DNA of 64,000 nt. It comes from Struthio camelus (taxonomy: Eukaryota; Chordata; Aves; Struthioniformes; Struthionidae). The position numbers and the translations under genes were made by a program. The DNA is taken from NCBI RefSeq assembly GCF_040807025.1, contig NC_090945.1, positions 71,311,088 to 71,375,087 on the forward strand, given 5' to 3'. Under the pieces are notes generated by a model, which did not search any database, had not been told where the DNA came from, and worked only from the letters and a program-made list of their open reading frames with translations. Shown here one piece after another: positions 24,204-39,399 of the stretch (position 1 is the first letter of the stretch; each line of letters starts with the position of its first letter).

Positions 24204-27200
24204 CATGAATTAATAGTTTAGGTGAGAATCCTTTTAGCTGGGTAATTAAAGGAGGTGGATCCAAAATTTAATGATACATACCTTAATGACACTTATAATG
24301 ACACTTATGAAATAATACCCCCAAACAACACTACAATGAACCTTGAACATACCTTCTCGCTCTGTCTTTCAGGTGGAACTCCTGTGAATGGTAAATATGT
24401 TTAAATGCTGATTACATTTTTTTTTTAATTAATAAATTACAGTAGCTTCTATACAAATACAATGTCAGTTTTGAAATAACCATTTTGGAAAGAAAAAAAT
24501 GTAGATATACAGGAATACATGTAACAGCCAACAGAAAGAACAGCAAATAGAGCCACAGAGAAAAGAAATGATGAATTTATGGTAAATATATGCATGCAGC
24601 CTGTAGGCTAATAGCAAAAAAGGCAGGATTAAGATTCATGCCTGCTGATTGCCAAGGCAGGGATAAAACTTATTTGTGGATACAGGAAGGTTGGTTCCTC
24701 TTTCCACCCAGTGTTGGGCACACACAATTCATTTCTCTTCCAGAAGCTGTACAGGAGCACTGTCTGTTGTCTTTCAGTTCATAAAGTTAAAATCCTGCAG
24801 CCAAGTTCCAGCAGCCTTTTGGCTGGCTCTGAATTTGCCAGCTTCTCTAAAATCAGACCTGAGAAGCAAGCCTGGCTTTGGGCCTCCAAGAAATTTAGGA
24901 TATTTAAATAGGTAGATGAAGGATGGTCAATTCAAGCATCCTTATTCTCAGGCCATTCCAGGTTTCTTTTAAATTCTCTCAAAGTTCTGCAGGATTTATG
25001 AGCTTAGGCATGGAGCTATCTGCATAATGTAGGTTGGTTGAGAAAGAAATGCACTAATAAAAAAGTGTATATTCACTTTCAAATTCTTGCTTATAAAATT
25101 ATTTCAAAAGTTACTGGAATAGCTACTCTATTGCAAAATAGAAATTTAACCAATGTTGTGCTTGGTTTTAAAAACATGTAAGATAAAGCTATTGGACTTT
25201 TTCTGACATACAAAAACCAAAAAACGTGGGCTGAAAAACCACTGAAAAACCATTCTGAGCATATAAAAATCATTCCGCCGGAGCTGTCTTCTGTAATCCC
25301 AGTTTAACTGACCAATTTATCTTAGTAAAGAGAGTTAGGACCTTCATGACCTCCTAGAGAACTAAAGCACTCGCTCAGCTCCCTAATCTAGCCCTTTCAG
25401 TAGGTACAGTGCTGCCACTGAGCTCTTGATCTCCAATAACCTCTATGTCTATAGCTGTCCTAACAGCCTTTTGCCTAACAGAGCTATAGGAGTTTCGTGC
25501 CAGGTTAGCCAAGAGATCGAGTGAGCTTGAAGATCTTTTTGTTTTACAGTTATTATCAAAGTTTGCCTTCTGAGGAAAGTTGGGCAGAAGTGGGAGGCTC
25601 TCCTTTATTTCTTCCCTTTCCTTGATTGTTTGGAAGAGGGACAATTTTTCAGCGAGCCCCTTCTGCCCGGTTCAGTCCCACTTCAGAGTCTGGTGGGACC
25701 TTTGGACTGTGCAGTATCCTCCTCTCCAGAGATGTCTGGCTCCCAATAAATAGGACTACCATAAGCCTAGGCAGAAAAAGAAGAGTTTCATGAACTGGCA
25801 AATTCAGTCAGTAGTGGTAGCTGTGGCTATTCTGGTCAAATGAAAATTTCTGGTACATGGATTGACTACAGTGCCTGTAGAAAAAGGTCAACACTTTTTG
25901 GCTTTACTGCTTATATGCGCTATCTTCGCTGCACTGGATGTTCTGTACACTTGCTACACATACCTGGATTATGGTATTACTGTCCACATCATATCAGTGT
26001 GAAATCCTATCTAAAACCTCTCTCATTTGCAATAATCACTATGTACACGCTACATAGCACACATAGGCATTCTTACCCAGGAGAAAAACAGAAGCTCAGC
26101 TTCTAAGGAGCTGAGGCCCTTAGAAAATATCAACTATGAAACAATCATGTAGGAAGGTAATTGGCTCTAGTGCTTAAGGAAAGAAGCAAAATAGCTTTAA
26201 AAGGACGTTTGCTCTTCTGAGGATGCAAACAATACAGAGCTCTGCAGGCGTGCACCTAAACTGGACCCACCATCAGTTAATCTCGTTGATCCTTTGTCTG
26301 GCAGATGCTGTATGAAATAAATAGCATTGTACCATCTACCTACAGCATGTGCCATCTTGCGTTCAACAGAGCAGTTATGATTTACTGTGTCTGGTCAGTG
26401 AATGGTACACTGAACAAAGGCAAGCCTCTGCAGTCACGCAAGCAGTAGGATAGACAGGAACCTGGTGAGGCAGATCATTCTCAACAATAGTCTCTAAAGC
26501 AGAATGAAGTGGCAGAAACAGTACATTATGGATATTATCATCATTATCTCTTGCTACCTCTAATAGGTTTTTATATCATTTTGCTCATTTTTATAGCTTG
26601 CTGGCTCAGAACAGACATTCTTGTAATTCACTGGAAGAAATGCTTGATTTCAGCTTCCCTTGTTCTAACCATCCATAGAATGGATGAAATAGGGATGTGA
26701 CCGTTGAGGTAGAACAACCCTTTCTTGCATGATTAAAACGAAGAGATTTCTAAAACGGGATATTTTTATATACAAAGGGATAAAGGAAACTTCCTTTTAT
26801 ATTGCTTTTGGGCTAGATTTTTTTCGTTTCTTTATGCTGACGAAAAGACTTCAGAAAGGTGCAAACTGGGCAAAGCCTGGTCCTCACGAAGCTGCAAGGG
26901 ATTCAGCAGGGAAAGAAATCTCAAAAGACTATGTAAAATGGTTACACAAAACCCTGAACTAATATCTACAGGATTTTCCCAGAAGAAAATGCTTCTTTTA
27001 AACTGCCTCAAGGCATGGAACGGAATGATACCTCATTATGGAAATATTATAAATTGTTCTATCTTCTTTTTATCATCTGAAAATGAAACCTTTTCTATAT
27101 GAAGGCTAACAACCGGTTAGCAAACTGTGTTGTGATAGAAAGTCCATTGTAAATACAGAGTAATTTAGCTATCAGAGGAATCACTACTGGCGGTGTGCCA

Positions 27201-28074
27201 AGAGCCCGCACAGGGGCAGTTCCAGGGAGTAGGTAATGCATGCTATTTTCTAACTCTTCCCTCAGTAGTTTATTGTTCTTCTCATATGTTTTCTGATATA
27301 AGCAATGCACCGGGCTTCTCTTTGCTCTGCAGGGACACACACCCCTAGAAGGGGACACAGGGTGGGGGGAATGCAGGAGGGTCACAATCTGGGGAAGCAG
27401 AGCACATGAGGAGCCAAGAGGTATCATAAAATCACCATGGGTGAGAAAACCATGCAGGACCATGGGGGCACAGCATTGGAAGCGAGGCTGGGGGGAACAT
27501 GATGTTAGAGAAGGACATGAGCATGGCGTCCTGCATGAAGAAAAATAAGGGAGAAAGAGGAGGCAATCTAGAAACATGGATGTGTGTAAACATGCGAATA
27601 TGGTGGGAAAATGGGAGTGTGCACTAAGAGTCTGAGAGAGGTAAGAGGTTCGAGATTAAAGTGCAGGAGGCTGCCACGGATAGAAGAGAGAGGGATTACA
27701 GACCCCAGTAACACACTGAAATGTTAACAGACACCAGTAGCATGGGGATAAACTACTTGCAAAATAAAATAAAATTTAGCTACCAAACATCGTTACAGAT
27801 AGAGGCAATTCCAGGTGTCACACTAACTGCTGTTTCACACTGGTAAGTCCTTATTAGCCTGCCCACACCTCTGTCTTGTGTACCCCTCCATACAGTTTTT
27901 TTCCAGTATACTATTGGCCCTGTTCTTACTACATTCAGTAAGTATTTTTCAAAATGGTGGGTGTTTTGTCTGTCGTGCGAAGAAAACAAGATCTTTGATT
28001 AGTACGTTAGGGAGTGCAGGTGAGTTCTCTGTCTGATTTATTCTGCATCTGAGCAAGGGTGTGAAAAGCACAGA

Positions 28075-28310
28075 AGCTCCCTATTCCATCTTTTCTAGCC
28101 CATTCATTATTATCTTAATGTCCTTTCTTAGTTGTCTCCTTTCTAAACTAAGTACAGTCAATTCTTTTACAATCTCTCTTCCTAAGAGAGATTTTTCTTA
28201 TGCTGTTTCTTATTCACATCATCCTTTGCTAGCTCCCTCCAGTCCTGCTTCAAGTACAGCTGGGACAGTACTGCACAAACACTTGTGGGTGAGCTCCAAG
28301 TAGAAGTGTC
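28075..28310 (-). mobile_element. CR1 LINE fragment (internal 3' part)
   Basis: AGTTGTCTCCTTTCTAAACT, then CAATCTCTCTTCCTAAGAGA, CTCCAGTCCTGCTTCAAG and ACAGTACTGCACAAAC are in the order seen in the reverse strand of old sauropsid CR1 copies. The 80-codon open frame across it is not a gene. Confidence 0.6.
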
Positions 28311-31300
28311 CTAGGTGAGGGAGTCACACACCACCTGCTCTCTCACTCCACCCCCTGAAATTCTGTGCACGCATATGTGTATGTGTTCAGTGTTATGTTT
28401 TGTTAGGACCTTACACATCACCTCTAAAAGTTAGTATGTCACTTAGAGAAGACAAGAAGACTTGCACTTGAGGTTGAAGATCGTAGGCTTGGGATTATCC
28501 TTATTTTGGGATTATCCTCACTTCCTGTGGCTGTTCAGTCTAATCTTAGACAGGCTGTCAAGAAAACTCTATATCCAACACAGTCAAACTTAACCTTTAT
28601 CTGTAGAAAGTTCTTTTATGCTAGAGAAGTAGAAGGCTTAAGCACAATCTTTATCACAGAGCTTTAGGTAACATTATATGTAAGCTGAATCCCAGCCTGG
28701 AACCCTGGAGCATGAGGTCTGAAGCCTTGCATTTTATTTGGAAGCCAATAGGTTGGTTTGGGGAAGAGAAAAGATATAGGCTGCGGGGGTTTGCAGCAGG
28801 TGATGTTGCTGCGGCAGGACATTGCTCCTTGCTACGCTTGCTGGAACTTCTGGAGTACCAAGCTGTTCTGTGCAGCTTTATTGGATTGCCACTGTCTACA
28901 TGAAACTGGAGAAAGGTATGAGTCATGGGGAACTGGCTGATGATTTTGAGGATGAGCTATGGTCCTCAAGATAACTGGAGATAGCAAAAAGTATTATTTA
29001 CCACTATGTCGCTATGCAAGAGCTCATTAGAGCTATTTGACATCTACGTATGGCTGGCACATTTACAGCCACTGACACCCGACTATTGTCTAATCACCCT
29101 CAATGGCTGTAAATATTGTTAAAAAGGACAGAAAAGAGAATTGATCCTTCAGGGACCCTCCAAGTGAACAGGGGTCATGGGGCCCACTGTTAGGTCCCAG
29201 ATTTAGTCCCCAGGGCTTATACTGTTAAACACTGTATGCAATGCATGCTCACACTCTCCTGCTTTTTAGAGAGAACCCAAAATTTTACAGTTTGTTATCA
29301 CTTTTTGGCAATTGGTGTCAGATATAACGCTTCCTATGTATTTCTCAGTGATAATTTGCTATATAGTGCTGCGTTTATTCTGGACTGAGTGCACGTGAAT
29401 GAAACTTTCAGCATCAGGGACGTAGCATACACAATATACACAATAGCCAAATATTGCTTTCCTTTCTGAGTTCTGGAAAAAAGTTGTATTTGAGGAACAT
29501 ATATTGCTATGATTATTATTTCATCATCTTTTATTTCGTTTGAGAACTGCAACCTTATGTAACAGTCTGTATTTAAAATCCAAATTTGACTCTTTTTACT
29601 TTTTTCTGCATACAACCATGTTTTGCAAAAAGACCTAGTGAAGTGGACAAAGACAAAGTAGGTGTTGAAGATTAGATTTCACCTATTTAGACTGTTATTA
29701 ACAATAATGTAAGGCCATATACTACCGGTAATTTGCTCATAAATACCACAAAAGCAGTACAAGCATCTTCTTAGAATGGTAGCTTTTTACACCACTGGTT
29801 ATCTCATCTAAAATGAAGACTAAATTCTGATGAAAGGGATGTACATGTAATTACTAGACAACACATATATACATATACAAAGCAATGGACCTGTACCCAG
29901 CAATTTCTTCCAGGTACCAGCAAAAGCATGAGCCTATGCGTATTTCTTTAGAAGTACAGCTAGAATATTTTTCATAAATGAAAACATTCACAAATCCTTT
30001 TCCTAAATGAATCAGCTATAATTTTCAGCTTTAATAGTGGTACAGTGTGATAAACACAATGTGTTGCAAATTCAGTTTCTTGATCACAGTTGACTGTCTT
30101 GGACAATGCTGTGTGTAGGAAGAAAAAATGCATTTCTATTTCACAGTAATGCAACGGTATTTTAATGACAGTGAGAGCTGTTGTTAAGAATCTTGCTTAT
30201 AAAAATGACTTCATACAGTTCCATCCTAGGATATGTTTTTCAACTCATAATTGTCTAATCATGCATTCTTTCAACATGAACTTTGTCTTCACATGGAAAG
30301 ATACAACATCATATGGTTTAAAATAAAATGTGGAATTGCAACCATGTATTTTAGTTTTGCTTGCAATACTAGAATATTCACAATAATGCTAGCTTTTGAG
30401 AGGAAGCACCAATTAAAAATGTGTGTTATGAAATGCATTTTATGTGAACAAATGTCAAAATGGCACACAGTTTCCCTTGACTATGCTAAAGAACTCATAT
30501 AATATATTAGCATGAAACTATATATACTACAATGGAGAAAATATTATCAGAGTATCAAATTCAGGTTATTATTACCTGCTATCCTACAGAGACTGTTTAA
30601 AAATGAAGACTTCCAATTTCTTATTTTCCTACTCCAACCAACCATCCATCCTATTTACTTTAGGAAATCATATAGTTTAAGAAAGGTACACGGGGGTGGC
30701 TGATAAAGCCCACACATGCCTATGGGTAAGCTAGTAATGCAGAGCTGTTAAATCAAGACAGTAGATCTTAGGAGCTACACTGCGCATTATAACCTCTGCA
30801 TCACACAGCCCGCTGCCGTGACTGCAGGGATACTGCAGGGTGAGAGCGTACCAAAGGTACAGACTTGTTTACAAGCCTTTCACAGTACTTTGCTAATAAA
30901 ATTACAGGTAGGTGGAAAGGAGGAAGAAAAAATATATTATTCTGAGCCACGTTAACAAAATTTCCTGAAATGATGTCTTTTTTCAAGGATAAGCCGAATA
31001 TGAAGTCTGCTGTGCTTTTTAGAAATAAGAATAATGATCTAAGGCATCTGAAGACATAGAGCAGGTATCTAATTTTAGAGTCCTCTTCCCTACCTGTATC
31101 TGGGAAAGCTGAAAAGAAGTGCTCACAGTAGAAGCCCCATTTTTGAAGCTTTCTTCCACCAAAGTGAAGTATGTCTTAACAATGTCTCATGGACAGTAAA
31201 TGCATATCTGAGATGTGAGGAAGCTAGAGAAAATAGTCTGATGAGAGAGGAAGCATAATGAATTTAGATGCTCCCTGCAAGACCCTGAATCCTGTTAAAT

Positions 31301-34300
31301 CTACTAGGTAGGAGCACAAATAGTGTAAATAATAGCACTTACTAAAGCCTCAGGTGCTCAAGCCTGAGCTTGCTCAAGGGTCATATGGGAGAAACTCTCT
31401 AGCCAACGGCCATTTATGCCTTCCTCCTGATTTACTTACTGAAATGTTTTTCCCTGCTGATAAGGGCAGTTAGGCATGATTTTCTGTGCACCTGCTTTGG
31501 AGATTTGCACAGTCTGTAACCAGTTCAGCTGCACGTAGGGAAAGTTATAAGAAACATGTTTCATTGTTTAAATTTTTAAAGCATTCATCAGGCTAGATGA
31601 GATCAGATCCCATCCTAAGAAAGAATGAGACCAAACAATTGTTGCTAAAAGATATGTATGTTTAGGAAGGAATAGATGTTTTCCTTTCAAAGAGGAAACA
31701 ACAGAGACAGAAACTGCTTTCTGCTGGAAAGAATGCACCACATATGCAAAATTGGAAGATGCCTAGGGGAAAAGACAAAGTTGATATCAGTGTGAGTGGC
31801 ATCTTGGGGAAAACCCCAGCTGACAGAAGGAGGCTGCATAGAGGGACGAGTGCTGGGAACGACTAGACAACTGACTGGCACATATGTGGTTTCTGGTGAT
31901 TAAAATAAGCCATTTAAAAACAGACCTGCTTGAAAAGCAAAAAAGTAAATGACATTATACTGGATAGAACAGCTACCAGATGGTCCAGTTAGCAGCAGCT
32001 ACTAGATTTTGGTTTTGTTTTTTTAAATGCACACATGCACTCACACGAGCAAACGCTCATGGGCCAAACTGGACTGTAAAAGCCATCTGGCACTGCCTGT
32101 GTAAGTTTACTACACTGCAAAACTCCATTCTCTCTAACATTATTTGTGGTTAATTCTAGTTTTAGCCAAGCAACTAGGACGCAATCTGGAGCAGGAGAAT
32201 CAGGGCGAGGAAACAAAGCAGAGAGCCACAGAACGGATTTTCAGCTGTGAAGAGAAAACTTCCAAAATAAAAATAAACTTTACTTTCCCTATTCTTACCA
32301 TACTAATGAGATAGCAAAAAGCAAATTCCCTTCATTCTTTGCTACAAATAAGACCTGTAAAAGCCTCGCCTCTTTATAAAAGCAGAGCTCCACAATCCTC
32401 TTCCAAGTAGGATTTCCTTTTATACAGCCACCCCCTATTTTCTTCTGCCTTCTTTAATTTCTGTCCATTAGGACATCACTGCCTTTAATGAGTTTCTACT
32501 CTCTAGTCGCCCATCTCCTCCCAGTTCAATTCCACTTCCCCGCTCTGACACATTAACAGGGTTGTGATTATCTCCACGTATGTCCTAAAAATGAAGTAGA
32601 CAGTATCTGCCACCATGCAAAAATGGGCCATCTGATACATCATCACAAAATATCTACGAAACATACTTGTAGTACATATCATATTAACATCATTGTATAT
32701 ATTTCTCTTAATTTTTCAGGTTTAATGATATGCATTTCTAAAGGAGCTCATCATGGTAGTAACTAGGCATTATTTTTATAAAACAATCAAAGCATTAAAA
32801 AAATGCCTTGGGTCTAATCTGGCAAGTGACTTAGTACAGTCAGAATTCAATGTAGTTTCACTGAAAACTCTCCTTGGCTGCAATGCAAAATTGGTTTAAA
32901 GACTTAAAGAAGAAAAAAGAAACAAAAGCAAACACCGAACTACAGATCCAAAAAAGTGCATCAGTGTGTCAGGAAAGAATTCGTTTTCTAGCATACTCAA
33001 AGTTACGCCTGCATCATATGTTAGGTACCAATCTCCTCCCAGCTGAGACCTGTATCTGAGGATGCAATAACTGTGCTTCAATAAGGTTGCTGGACCAAAG
33101 CCCTAGGTCCAAACCAGGGCTTAACAAACTGTGCAAACATAGCCCAGAGTAAGTACTTGGCCCATGTCTACCATGAATTTCCTGAAATTCTCCACCCATG
33201 CTTTGAACTGAGTGAACATGGACCAGCTCTGATCCACAAAGCATCTTGACAAAGCTTGAAGCAGTGCAATCAATGCCCGAGCTACTAACATTGCCATACA
33301 GCCCACTTGTGAGGGCAGAGGGGCTTGGATTTATTGAATTCATCTATGTAGACTTACCTTTGCTGTACTTCCCCAAGAAAATTCAAGTCATTTAAATTAT
33401 GGCTGAGAACATTCACACAGGGGTTAAATGCGGTTCAGTTTTCAATATTCTTACATAGCAATTTAGAACTCTTAATTAGCAGGCTATAAAACTTATGAGC
33501 CTTCAGTATAACATGAAAAAAGCTTGTGAAGGATATAGCGGAAGCTGCAAGTTCCGCTTTGTAAGACTGCTAACACTTTGTAACCAATTCAACCCAAAAT
33601 GTTTCTGGGAACTTCAGGGAAAGTTTTTTAAAGGTCCAATTACCGCTGTATAATTCATTCTAAAATGAATTCAGGTTACAAATAAAAAACAAAAATGGCC
33701 TGATCACAAAAGGTGACACGTGTAACATTGCTTGGCCATTGTCCACATGGTCACTCAGGATAAATAACTAAAAGAACTAATGTGAAATCTAGGATGGTTC
33801 ACTGGGATTTTCATAATCCCTTTTCCTCTTTCCCCCATGTTAAATGCATTATTTCATGCTTGAAAACCTGTGGTAAGAAGGCTGATCCACAGAACGTCAG
33901 CCCAAGTCTCTCCAGAGGTCAGAGACAACGGCTCAGACCCACCTCTGATTATTGGCTATACATTTTAGATTGATTTTTAAAAGTAGAAATGTCAGTATTT
34001 TTATGATTGTGACTTGAATAATTATAATCAGCCTATCAGAGTTTCATTTCACTGTAGTGGAAACACTAAACTTCTGTTGTAAGAACTCTGTGGAATTTAC
34101 AGCAAAAGATCCATTCCCCAAAGACCTGTGTACCATTCCACCAAATTTTAGAGCAGACCTCTGAATTTCTACAAGAGAATCCTAAACCCATAAAACCTTC
34201 ACACTTACTTACGATGCCCTGAATGGAATTTCACTGATGGAAGATAGCTCTTTAAAACTTCTTGTTATAGGAGTAGAGGATGGCAGATGTATTTCTTTCC

Positions 34301-35769
34301 CTTAAATCCTAAGAAGCTCTATACAAAAAAGCTCATGAGTCAGACTAGAATTTTTCAACCCTTTCCCAATCCCATTGCAAACAAAGACTAGGCTAGAGGT
34401 ATCATTTCTTTAAATTGAAATAACCATTCTGCTTAAAACAGCGGAGCTAAACATGCACTTTACATCATATTTAATGTATTTTAATGATTTGTGATTCACT
34501 GGGCTCAAACAGATGGAAAATGCAAATTTGCTGATGGTTCTGTTACATATTACTGGTCATAAGAATAAGCAGACCCACCTTGGATCTGTAAGTTCTGGAC
34601 TACGCTAACCACTGGGGTGTCTTGCTAGACGCACATCATCAGCAAGCCCCATCAAAGAGATGAGATCTGTGAAGCTCTTCCCGATAAGGATATAATCAGA
34701 TGCACTGTAGCACTGCATGTTCCTGTTCTTGTGTTCCTGGAATTCTAGGTTACTAGATATGTCACCTCCTACATACAAGCAAGTGCTCCCATTAAGAAAT
34801 GACATATACATCCACAGTTGCCCTCACCCTCCTACAAACACCTGTCTTTTCTTTTCTGCTTGCAGTTACATGGGATTTTTTGGAGGGGAGGGAAGGGGTT
34901 AAAAGAAAAACAACCTAATCACCACTCACACATTTGTCACCTTCCCCAAAATAGCTGTAGAATTTGAGCAGAGTATGCCATTTGCCTCCCTGACAGGTTA
35001 ATCCGTTTATTATTCATCCGTTTAATGAAAATACTGTGTCCCCATGCTAAGAACAAAAAAAAACCTCCAACAACACCGATACTCTTTAAATCATATTCAT
35101 AATCTAGTACAATTTGATTTTTCTTTGAATTCAGCTTTATTTTCTGAGCTATAAGTTAGAAATAGAAAACCTATTTTTTCAGATTTCACATTGTTGCCTC
35201 TGGCCACATTTATGGAATGTTTTCTGGGTTTTACAAAATTATTAGCATTTCATTACCTGCTTCTGCAACAGCCATGTATCTACTGAGAAAAAGTCACCCA
35301 AAGGTTAATGAACCTGATGCTTAGCCAAACTTCTCCTCTCCTGTGGGATGAGAATTTTCATGAAACTCTGCAAGGTTCATCTTCCAAAGTTTCCTGAACA
35401 TGCCCCAGAAAGAGAATAGGTAGCAAGTCCCTGAGCAAATCTGTCCCCTTTTCACAGATCTCCGATGCTAGTAAGCTTTCTGCAAAAGCATGGAGCTTGA
35501 GGTTTCAAATGATAGCATTTCTAAAGAAAAACTACAGTAGTGTTTTGAGTCGGTCACAGACAAACTATTACTGCTTAGTTATAGAGAACAATTATATTCC
35601 CTTCCAATATTCAGTTCTTCCAGAAGATTCCCTATCTCCACTGGAAATACCTTTTCTGATCCATCACAGATTTCTCTTTTTTTCACAGACTCATCACATT
35701 AGAAGACAGGATACCAAAGTAGTATGCCTAGATCTTTCCTCTCCTCAGGCATTTTGAAATGATATACCT
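28311..35769. other. gene-free interval
   Basis: AT-rich, mostly unique-looking. A GGGATTATCCT phrase is doubled near 28491-28517. The 33050-33340 stretch has a few coding-like shadows but no recognised family. No RNA gene seen. Confidence 0.5.
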
Positions 35770-35970
35770 TAGGTATGGAAGAACTGTATACTGTTATGAC
35801 ATTGCATTTTGGACTATTGAATTTCATTCCATTCCTCTTATTTCCTCATTTCCATAACATATCTATCCTTTTCTGTATTAACAGTGCCTCCCAACTCTCG
35901 GCAGTCAGCATGTTCCCTTGTGTTGGGAAGAAAGTATTACTGAAAGTACCAAAAAGGATAAGTCTCATGA
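35770..35970 (-). mobile_element. CR1 LINE fragment (internal 3' part)
   Basis: TTGAATTTCATTCCATTCCT, then TCTATCCTTTTCTGTATTAA and CAGTGCCTCCCAACTCTCGG, follow the reverse strand of the CR1 region that in better copies reads through a cluster ending CCTCCCAGCTTTGTGTCATC. It is old and strongly diverged. Confidence 0.6.
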
Positions 35971-37444
35971 CTAATACATGATTCTCTCTTCTGATACTTC
36001 CTTTAGCAGTACTGATGACTGTTGCTATGTTCTCTTTCTTAAAAGTTCCTTCAGGAAGCCCAATAGTTTTCTCTTTGGTGCCATAGCAGACATTTACTCT
36101 TATCAAGGAATGGCATCAGAGCAGTCCACCAGAATCTTTTCTTAATGATCCTGTTTTATTATATTCCATTTTGCCTTTCTTAGGTGAAAATATGAGAGAA
36201 AAATCTGTCACCAGTTAGTGCATACATAGTTCAAACTTGCCTGAAACACCTCTGTGCAACCCGACTTTTCCTCGGGGGGGAAAAAAAAAACTGAGGTTAG
36301 ATTTTGAATCTGATCTACTTCCAAGACGGTATAACTGCATGAACAAATTGCTGCAAAAGCATAGCTAGAGGACCACTGTTATTGCATTTATTTTGTGAAG
36401 GAAATACTCTTGCACCAAAGAGTATATTCAAAAGGAAATTAGAAAGAAACACGTAAAAGACAAGAGCAGTTGTTTTGGCATTGTTCTGTTTTGCATTACA
36501 GGCAAATCACTCCAACTAGAAAAGGGATGTTTTGTCTTTTACTCTTAGAGGAAGTGATTACAGCATTAAATGTCTGTAGGTGAACTAGAAATAGACCAAG
36601 GCTTGAGTTTAAGGGATATTAATTCAACTGAATGCCAAATCTGCTAGACTCTCTGATGTCTGGATTTCATTTACTGATAACCAGAGTTGCTAGTTTGAGT
36701 GAACTGTGATTTCCACCAACATCTGACACCCAGTTCAAGCAATGCCATTCCCAAAAGAAGGAGACTATTCTGTGATTAGGAGCTCATGATTAGGAGCTGG
36801 TGTCTCCCAAGTAGAAGAGGTATGGAGTGTAATAAAAGGCATTTTCTAAAAAAACACCAAACTAATTATAAGGGAAATTTTTAATGGAACTATATTGTTT
36901 TCAAAGAAAAAAAAAAAACAGATGTTTTTCCTTCCCTACAGAAACTTCTGATCAACACTAGAAAAAGGCTGGACAAGCCAAGAATACCTAGAAGTCAAGA
37001 GATCTGTGGTGTGCCTCATTGGACCAGGGATGTTAACCTGTTCTCTCCTATGTCCCGTAAGTGTCCTGCCCAATTAGTTACTAGTTATTCTTGGCTCCGG
37101 GAAAAGTGTCCCTCTTCACCTTTCCTCTGAAATGTCCTGGTTTCACTCTAGTCCAAAACATGAAAAAAAAAAAAATTGGGGTGGGAAAAGAGTTCCTTCT
37201 CCCGCTCCGTTACCAAATTCTTATGTCAGCACTTGCCTCCCCTGGGGGCCTTCAGCAAGTGCCACCCTCTCCACAGTTTCCCCAACTGTAATATGAGATA
37301 ATAGCTCACAGAACTACTGAAGCTTAATTGGTTTTTGAAACACATCTTGAAATGAACAGTACTTGCAGACGTGTTATTCTTAGGGCCAGGACTGAGGCCT
37401 AACAGGGCTTTGACCAGGTTGAAGCCTCAGTGCAACATGACAGT
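35971..37444. other. gene-free interval
   Basis: AT-rich, with poly-A tracts at 36281-36290 (after a G run) and 36906-36918. A 14-bp tandem phrase (GATTAGGAGCT) is doubled near 36774-36799. No gene recognised. Confidence 0.5.
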
Positions 37445-37745
37445 ACACGTGCAAGAATCAAAGAAACACTCGGGCTGGAAGGATCCTCGCGACATCTCTA
37501 GTCCAATCTCCTGCTCAAAGCAGGCTCAGCTGTGAGACTGGACCAGGTTGCTCAGGGCTTTATCCAGTCAGGTCTTGAAAACCTCCAACGATGGAGCCTG
37601 CACAAACCCTATGGCCAAACCAGACGGAGACTGCACAACCTCCCTCACCAGAATGTATATTTTAAAATATTTATTGTCTAAGTGCTGCCTCAGAACAGCA
37701 GTATTTATAGGCCTGAATATTCCACTCTTTTTAAGTCAGCAACCA
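37445..37745 (-). mobile_element. CR1 LINE fragment, 3' region
   Basis: The run AGTCCAATCTCCTGCTCAAA, TATCCAGTCAGGTCTTGAAA, ACCTCCAACGATGGAGCCTG and CTGCACAACCTCCCT matches a CR1 3' end in reverse orientation. It is more diverged than the copy at 46662 and probably an older subfamily. Confidence 0.8.
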
Positions 37746-39399
37746 TTCCTACTTATCTGTCTTCACAGAAGTCATCACCATGGTATCCAAGCACCTGGAC
37801 AATTACCTAAGGGAATTTACAATATGGAAATTGCCAGGCAGTTCCCAGCACAGTTCAGAGGACTCGAAGGTAACGCAATGCCTCATACAGCTGCAGGCTT
37901 CCAGCAAGCCCATTGCTAAGGGCACTCAGTTATTTCAGTCTAAATCCGAGTGACTCAGCTTCGGCGTAGAAACCTTAGGCTGCCCGCCTGCAGCAAACTC
38001 AGATGACAGAGCCTGCCAGTGGATAAGGCGCTCAGATATCATAATGAGTAGTGCATAAATACATCAAGGGGTAGGCAGAGAGATGAGGCAGATCATAAAC
38101 AAAGTAGACATTCTTAAAAATAGCAACTATTTTTGAGAGACTGAAATTACATTTGAAAATGGAGTGATCTGCACTTATTTCTTTATCTATCCCTTTAAGT
38201 ATACAAACTTCAGAAGGCCACCACTACTTTTTTAACTGAGCAAAAGTAATGTAATGAACCTGTGCCAGTGTCTTTGTTTTGGTGGACTGCATGCCCTTAG
38301 TGGAATTGTTTAACTTAGCTGTAACCTAACTTAATTTCCTGGTTACCCTCATCAAATTTCCTCAAGCTTTCAGAGTACTGACTGTATTTAAATAGCAGAT
38401 TCGAGGTATTAATACTCCAGAGCAAATAGCAGTTAGACGACGAACAACATCTTTTCTTTTCTTGGCACTGCTAATAGGCAAGCAAGCAACAAGGTATTTT
38501 AGTTTGCTGTGTCCCTCAGACTGCCAGGCTAAAATCAAAATACCTGTTGTGAAAAGACATATATTTTTCTCACAATTTCAAAGAGAAGTTCAAATTTCCC
38601 ACTGAGCTTAGGCAAAGAAATCAGTATTCATTCATTTTCACATTATACCATGCACTGCTATACAATTTGGTATGCAAAATGGGAGCTGCGAAAGGGGATG
38701 TCAATAGTGAAATAGCCTTACATAGATCTGCTTTGCAAGACCAGCACTTAACGCAGCAGAGAGCTCAAGGACTTGCTGACCTTGGGTATATTATTGGCCA
38801 ATTGTTCCACAAGGAAAGGACATTAGATTGCGTGGACCCAGTAGGCCAGGCAAACGCTTAACGACAGGCATGGAAATACCTATATTATTTTCTTGAGACC
38901 TATAACATCTACAGTTCATAACATCTGTTTACAAGATTTGTTTGAAATATTAATAAGTCACGTTAAGTCTGGATGTTAGAACATGCAAGTTTATGAGGCC
39001 TGCGTACTGGCATATTAATTAAGGTCTGTGGTTCACAGTAGAAAATAAGATATACACAAATGAATTTATATATTTTGGTTTTTCATTGTAGGAGTTTCTG
39101 CTCGTAATTGAAAGCTGCAGAAGGGAACAGCTATCACTTAGCAATAGGTTTTTTAAGTTGTGCTTTCAAAAATATATCGATGACTGAGTAAGCATTTAAA
39201 TGTTAAGAGAGATCAGGAATGAGAACTTACCTAGCTCCCAGTCAGAATATGCTCTGCAAAGTAGAAACATCTATTTGAATAAAAAGAGTTTGTGTTTTCC
39301 GCACAGAACTTTTGTGAAGTTCAGATGAAAAGTACATATTGCCACCTGCTGACAAAATGGAAGGTAGCAACACGAGTTAGAAAAAGAAGCACTTGTAGT

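Larger units (their letters stand above)
20071..28074. other. gene-free interval
   Basis: AT-rich. It holds a TG/CA/AT-rich microsatellite (21257-21305), a TTTAAACA-type short tandem array (24153-24203) and a 12-bp doublet (24284-24307). No gene, RNA gene or transposon family recognised. Confidence 0.5.

Noticed and set aside
27095..27577. 160-codon open frame on the - strand
   Set aside because: Low-complexity Cys/Pro/Ser-rich translation, no recognisable family, no splice or promoter context.
27645..27660. GGTTCGAGATT, resembling a tRNA B box
   Set aside because: No A box at the right distance and no cloverleaf can be drawn.
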